From positions 124,001 to 188,000 of the forward strand of contig JAURQH010000021.1 of NCBI GenBank assembly GCA_030836185.1: 64,000 nt of DNA. Direction: 5' to 3'. This document shows positions 63,685 through 64,000 of this stretch, in pieces. The DNA comes from Planctomycetota bacterium (lineage in GTDB: Bacteria; Planctomycetota; Planctomycetia; Planctomycetales; Planctomycetaceae). Position 1 is the first letter of the stretch. Every line of letters begins with the position of its first letter. Made by a program: the position numbers and the translations under genes. The notes under the pieces were generated by a model. It was not told where the DNA came from. It ran no database searches and saw only the letters and a program-made list of their open reading frames with translations.

Positions 63685-64000
63685 GTGGACCCAACCATTG
63701 TCGCCATCATTTGTTTTTTTGCGATTGCTGCAACCATCATTGCGGTTTCGCTGTTGGTGCGCGATCTCGTCTTTTCGGGCCAGTCCGAGCGTTCTGTCTC
63801 CTTGGTCGAACGCAGTCGGATGTTACGACGAGCTTCTAAGGCGACCGAAGAAGAGGCCAAGTCGATTTCCGATCAAATTGATCGTGGATTCGACCGATTG
63901 GTTCTGGAAAGTGGTGTCGATTTTTCATCTTTGACGGCAGCCTTACTCTGTGTCGTCTCGGGATTGTTGGCGGGGGGGTTGGTTTTAATCACCCTCGATC
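63685..64000 (+). CDS. tadB: Tad pilus inner-membrane platform protein TadB (partial, runs off the window)
   Basis: The frame from GTG 63685 is open to the end of the window (105 codons seen). It encodes a membrane helix (IVAIICFFAIAATIIAVSLL), a cytoplasmic helical stretch (SLVERSRMLRRASKATEEEA, AKSISDQIDRGFDRLVLESG) and a second hydrophobic segment starting LTAALLCVVSGLLAGGLVLI. This is the beginning of a GspF/TadB-type platform protein, in the expected place after cpaF. The remaining part (T2SSF domain) is outside the window. No small protein in another frame in this region is supported. Confidence 0.8.
   Translation, partial: MDPTIVAIICFFAIAATIIAVSLLVRDLVFSGQSERSVSLVERSRMLRRASKATEEEAKSISDQIDRGFDRLVLESGVDFSSLTAALLCVVSGLLAGGLVLITLD

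Overview
The window is a chromosomal stretch of a planctomycete, most likely of the Planctomycetaceae/Planctomycetales type. This rests on gene content: two secreted sulfatases, a very large PVC-type haem-binding dehydrogenase-like protein (N-terminal beta-propeller, HEAT-like region, C-terminal CxxCH domain), a secreted FG-GAP/VCBS protein, a thioredoxin-like/CxxCH/PDZ fusion, an HTTM membrane protein, an orphan ExbB-like protein with its own signal peptide, and a Tad-like locus with atypical pilins. Genes lie on both strands in short runs with modest spacing. No rRNA, tRNA, CRISPR array, prophage or IS transposase was recognised.

Layout. 0.2-9.1 kb: HD-domain hydrolase, degenerate receiver protein, nucleoside-hydrolase-like protein, secreted VCBS protein, sulfatase, secreted endonuclease/exonuclease/phosphatase-family protein, and an 830-bp intergenic region full of repeats, then a secreted lectin-like protein. 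9.6-16.6 kb: secreted His-rich protein, then arginine genes argB-argD-argF interrupted by a four-helix-bundle (23S-IVS-type) cassette that is frameshifted, two small AT-rich unknown genes, rph and a secreted SPOR-like protein. 16.6-28.5 kb: MBL/beta-CASP exonuclease, giant MscK-like channel, fmt with a 17-bp tandem repeat upstream, MoxR-like ATPase, ExbB-like protein, second sulfatase and a TerB-like gene broken by an in-frame TGA. 28.6-40.5 kb: trpB-trpA, a zinc-ribbon membrane protein, a glycosyltransferase/SGNH-hydrolase/nrdR run, two unknown secreted proteins and purC. 40.7-50.1 kb: carbohydrate genes (GH10-like protein that appears to lack both catalytic Glu residues, a sugar isomerase-like TIM barrel, alpha-glucan phosphorylase, zwf), a frameshifted sulfotransferase-like gene, RidA, a methyltransferase and def. 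50.1-59.4 kb: LacI regulator directly upstream of the PVC-type protein, XdhC, a K+ channel with an RCK module, and an HTTM pair. 59.9-64 kb: Tad-like locus (two pilin-like genes, cpaB, cpaF, start of tadB), continuing past the right edge.

Pathways with several members here are arginine biosynthesis (argB, argD, argF), tryptophan (trpB, trpA), purine (purC), glycogen/pentose phosphate (glgP convergent with zwf) and protein start maturation (fmt, def). The rest is mostly cell-surface and polymer-degradation machinery.

Most interesting: three separate genes carry a small disabling lesion whose ancestral form can be reconstructed from the sequence; a structured dispersed repeat occurs twice with a conserved GGGGACACACCT loop and different stems; an 11-bp inverted repeat sits just upstream of the lacI-type gene; and the Tad locus has unusual pilin processing regions and a compact gene order. 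I did not find a clear-cut new defence or mobile system. All functional calls come from reading motifs by eye; no database search was run.
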